From: Flavobacterium bernardetii
GTDB taxonomy: Bacteria; Bacteroidota; Bacteroidia; Flavobacteriales; Flavobacteriaceae
Length of the DNA: 64,000 nt
NCBI RefSeq assembly: GCF_011305415.1
Contig: NZ_JAANOQ010000002.1
Coordinates: 367,186 to 431,185, forward strand
Direction: 5' to 3'
Part shown: positions 62,547 through 64,000 of the stretch, one piece after another
How the letters are laid out: each line of letters starts with the position of its first letter
Numbering within the stretch: position 1 is the stretch's first letter
The notes under the pieces: generated by a model
Database searches by the model: none
Told to the model about the DNA's origin: nothing
Seen by the model: the letters and a program-made list of their open reading frames with translations, nothing else
Made by a program: the position numbers and the translations under genes

Positions 62547-64000
62547 ATGAAAACAGTTATTTTATCAAGTTTTGCCACTATTTTTGCTACACTAGTAGTA
62601 AATGCTCAAGATATTGAGCAAGTTAAAAAAACAATCGATGCAGAGAAATTTTCTGATGCTAGAAAATCTTTAAAATCTATGGTAGCATCTGCACCAGATA
62701 AAGGTAAAAATTACTTTTATTTAGGTCAAGTATATATGGCTTTAGAAAAACAAGATTCTGCAAGAGTTTATTTTGAAAAAGGTAAAGCAGTAAAAGATGC
62801 AGGGCATTTAAATTTAATTGGTTTAGGTCAGTTAGATTTATTAGACGGAAATAAATCTGCAGCTGAATCTCATTTTACTAATGCATTAGCTTTTGCTAAA
62901 AAGAAAAACACTGAAGAGCAAATTTATATTACTCAAGCCTACTTAAAAGCGGCTACTCCAGATAATGCAATAGCATTAGTTGCTGCAAAAGCTGCTGTTG
63001 CAAGTGATCCAAAATCAGCATTAGCACAAGTTGCTTTAGGTGATGCATTAGTTGCTAATAGAAATATTAACGATGCTTATGTTGCTTATAGAACTGCGAG
63101 TGAATTAGACAAAACATTACTAAGAGCACCTTTGCAATTAGCAATCATAACAAGAAACGCGCAAGCTTTTCCTGAAGCATTAAAAGCATTCAATGATATT
63201 TTAGCTATTAATTCTAGCTACGGACCAGCGTACCGTGAAAAAGCAGAAACAAATTTAGCTTGGGCTTATGCAAAAAAATCACTTTTCGAAGAGAAAATTG
63301 CTGCAGCTTTAGAAGACTATAAAAAATACATGAGCTTAACAGATGTTTCAACTGATGCAAAAATGAAATATGCTGATTTCTTAATCTTATCTAAAAAATG
63401 GAAAGAATTAGAAACGGAAGCATTAGCAATCCAAAAGTCTGATAAAGTAAATCCAAAAGTATTTAAATATTTAGGTTATGCTTATTCAGAAAATGGAAAT
63501 CCAACTGAAGCAATTAAATCATTAACTGAATATATGTCAAAAGTTGATGCTAAAAAAATTAACGGTAAAGACTATTTATATTTGGCTAAAGCAAAATTAG
63601 CGACATCAATTGACGATAAAGGAGTAGTTTCAAATCAAGCAAAATTCAATGAATCAATTGCAGATTTAACTAAAGCAGCAGAATTAAATCCATATTTAAA
63701 CACAGAGTTTACAGATATTGGTATTAAGTTATATACTGGAAAAGCTTATTTAGAAGCTTCTAAGTTATTTGAATTAGCAGTTAAAAATACAAGTTCTAAA
63801 AGTTTTGCACGTGATAACTTCTTATTAGGAAATTCAATTTTATTCTATGCGGAAAGTAAAACGGCAGCTCAAAAAGCAACTTTAACTGCAGAATTTGCAA
63901 AAGCAAATAAAGCATATGATGAGTCTATCAAAGTAGGACCAAGTAATGTTCAAGATGTATATTACAATAAAGGACAATTAAATAGAGTTATCGGAACAAA
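62547..64000 (+). CDS. Secreted TPR-repeat protein, cut by the window end
   Basis: At least 484 residues; the stop lies beyond the window. A signal peptide (S-S-F-A-T-I-F-A-T-L-V-V-N-A-Q) is followed by many TPR motifs, for example F-Y-L-G-Q-V-Y-M-A-L-E-K-Q-D-S-A-R-V-Y-F and A-L-K-A-F-N-D-I-L-A-I-N-S-S-Y. Repeats continue to the last base. It starts 2 nt after the PstS-like gene, so it is the last visible member of the tonB operon; a periplasmic scaffold is the likeliest role. The frame is open throughout. Confidence 0.82.
   Translation, partial: MKTVILSSFATIFATLVVNAQDIEQVKKTIDAEKFSDARKSLKSMVASAPDKGKNYFYLGQVYMALEKQDSARVYFEKGKAVKDAGHLNLIGLGQLDLLDGNKSAAESHFTNALAFAKKKNTEEQIYITQAYLKAATPDNAIALVAAKAAVASDPKSALAQVALGDALVANRNINDAYVAYRTASELDKTLLRAPLQLAIITRNAQAFPEALKAFNDILAINSSYGPAYREKAETNLAWAYAKKSLFEEKIAAALEDYKKYMSLTDVSTDAKMKYADFLILSKKWKELETEALAIQKSDKVNPKVFKYLGYAYSENGNPTEAIKSLTEYMSKVDAKKINGKDYLYLAKAKLATSIDDKGVVSNQAKFNESIADLTKAAELNPYLNTEFTDIGIKLYTGKAYLEASKLFELAVKNTSSKSFARDNFLLGNSILFYAESKTAAQKATLTAEFAKANKAYDESIKVGPSNVQDVYYNKGQLNRVIGT

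Overview
This window is a stretch of an AT-rich Bacteroidota chromosome, most probably Flavobacterium or a close relative in the Flavobacteriaceae. Four things support this. Promoters match the Bacteroidota -7 box TAnnTTTG with an upstream TTG. Shine-Dalgarno sequences are almost absent. Two secreted proteins end in type IX secretion (T9SS) sorting domains (PNP followed by a G-x-Y ending). The str, S10, spc and alpha ribosomal operons run together in the Bacteroidota order. I saw no rRNA, tRNA, insertion sequence, prophage or CRISPR array.

Layout. Positions 1-5336 hold ordinary chromosomal genes: a DUF1761 tail, a GNAT-like acyltransferase, a TPR protein, Mpl (peptidoglycan recycling), a DUF1287 lipoprotein and RadC. 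Positions 5339-5878 form a small GxxExxY gene bounded by imperfect inverted repeats. Positions 6414-11226 look like a metal (probably zinc) homeostasis island: a Fur/Zur-type repressor, a MerC-like membrane protein and a COG0523 GTPase behind palindromic operators, then an ABC ATPase, a permease with a His-rich tandem repeat and a secreted CxxC protein. Positions 11230-18242 carry a YjjG-type HAD hydrolase, two secreted proteins of unknown function, RarA, a rhomboid protease, RlmB and an Omp85-like outer-membrane protein.

Positions 18451-35705 are the translation superoperon: rpsL-rpsG-fusA-rpsJ, a terminator and new promoter, then rplC through rplQ with secY, infA and rpoA. It includes rpmD and rpmJ, which are easily missed because they are short. 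Three candidate regulatory leaders interrupt it: before rplC, before rpsH (with an internal promoter) and before rpsD.

Positions 35862-44432 carry carA, eno, gltA, queA, kynU and a large nitronate-monooxygenase-like protein. Most are single transcription units closed by clear terminators. Positions 44651-57624 include two T9SS-exported proteins (a beta-helix/PKD protein and an SGNH/PKD protein), an agmatinase-family enzyme, a glycine-zipper lipoprotein, an HNH/NUMOD4-like protein, kmo, a DUF2339-DUF3999 pair and a HerA-like ATPase. Positions 57961-64000 are an energy-transduction operon: ExbB, two ExbD, TonB, a small membrane protein, a soluble TonB C-terminal-domain paralogue, a PstS-like lipoprotein and a TPR protein cut by the window end.

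The most interesting signals are the zinc-type island with its operators and His-rich permease, the soluble TonB-domain paralogue, the structured leader before rpsD, the GxxExxY cassette, and short-period (7- and 8-bp) degenerate word arrays in several spacers.
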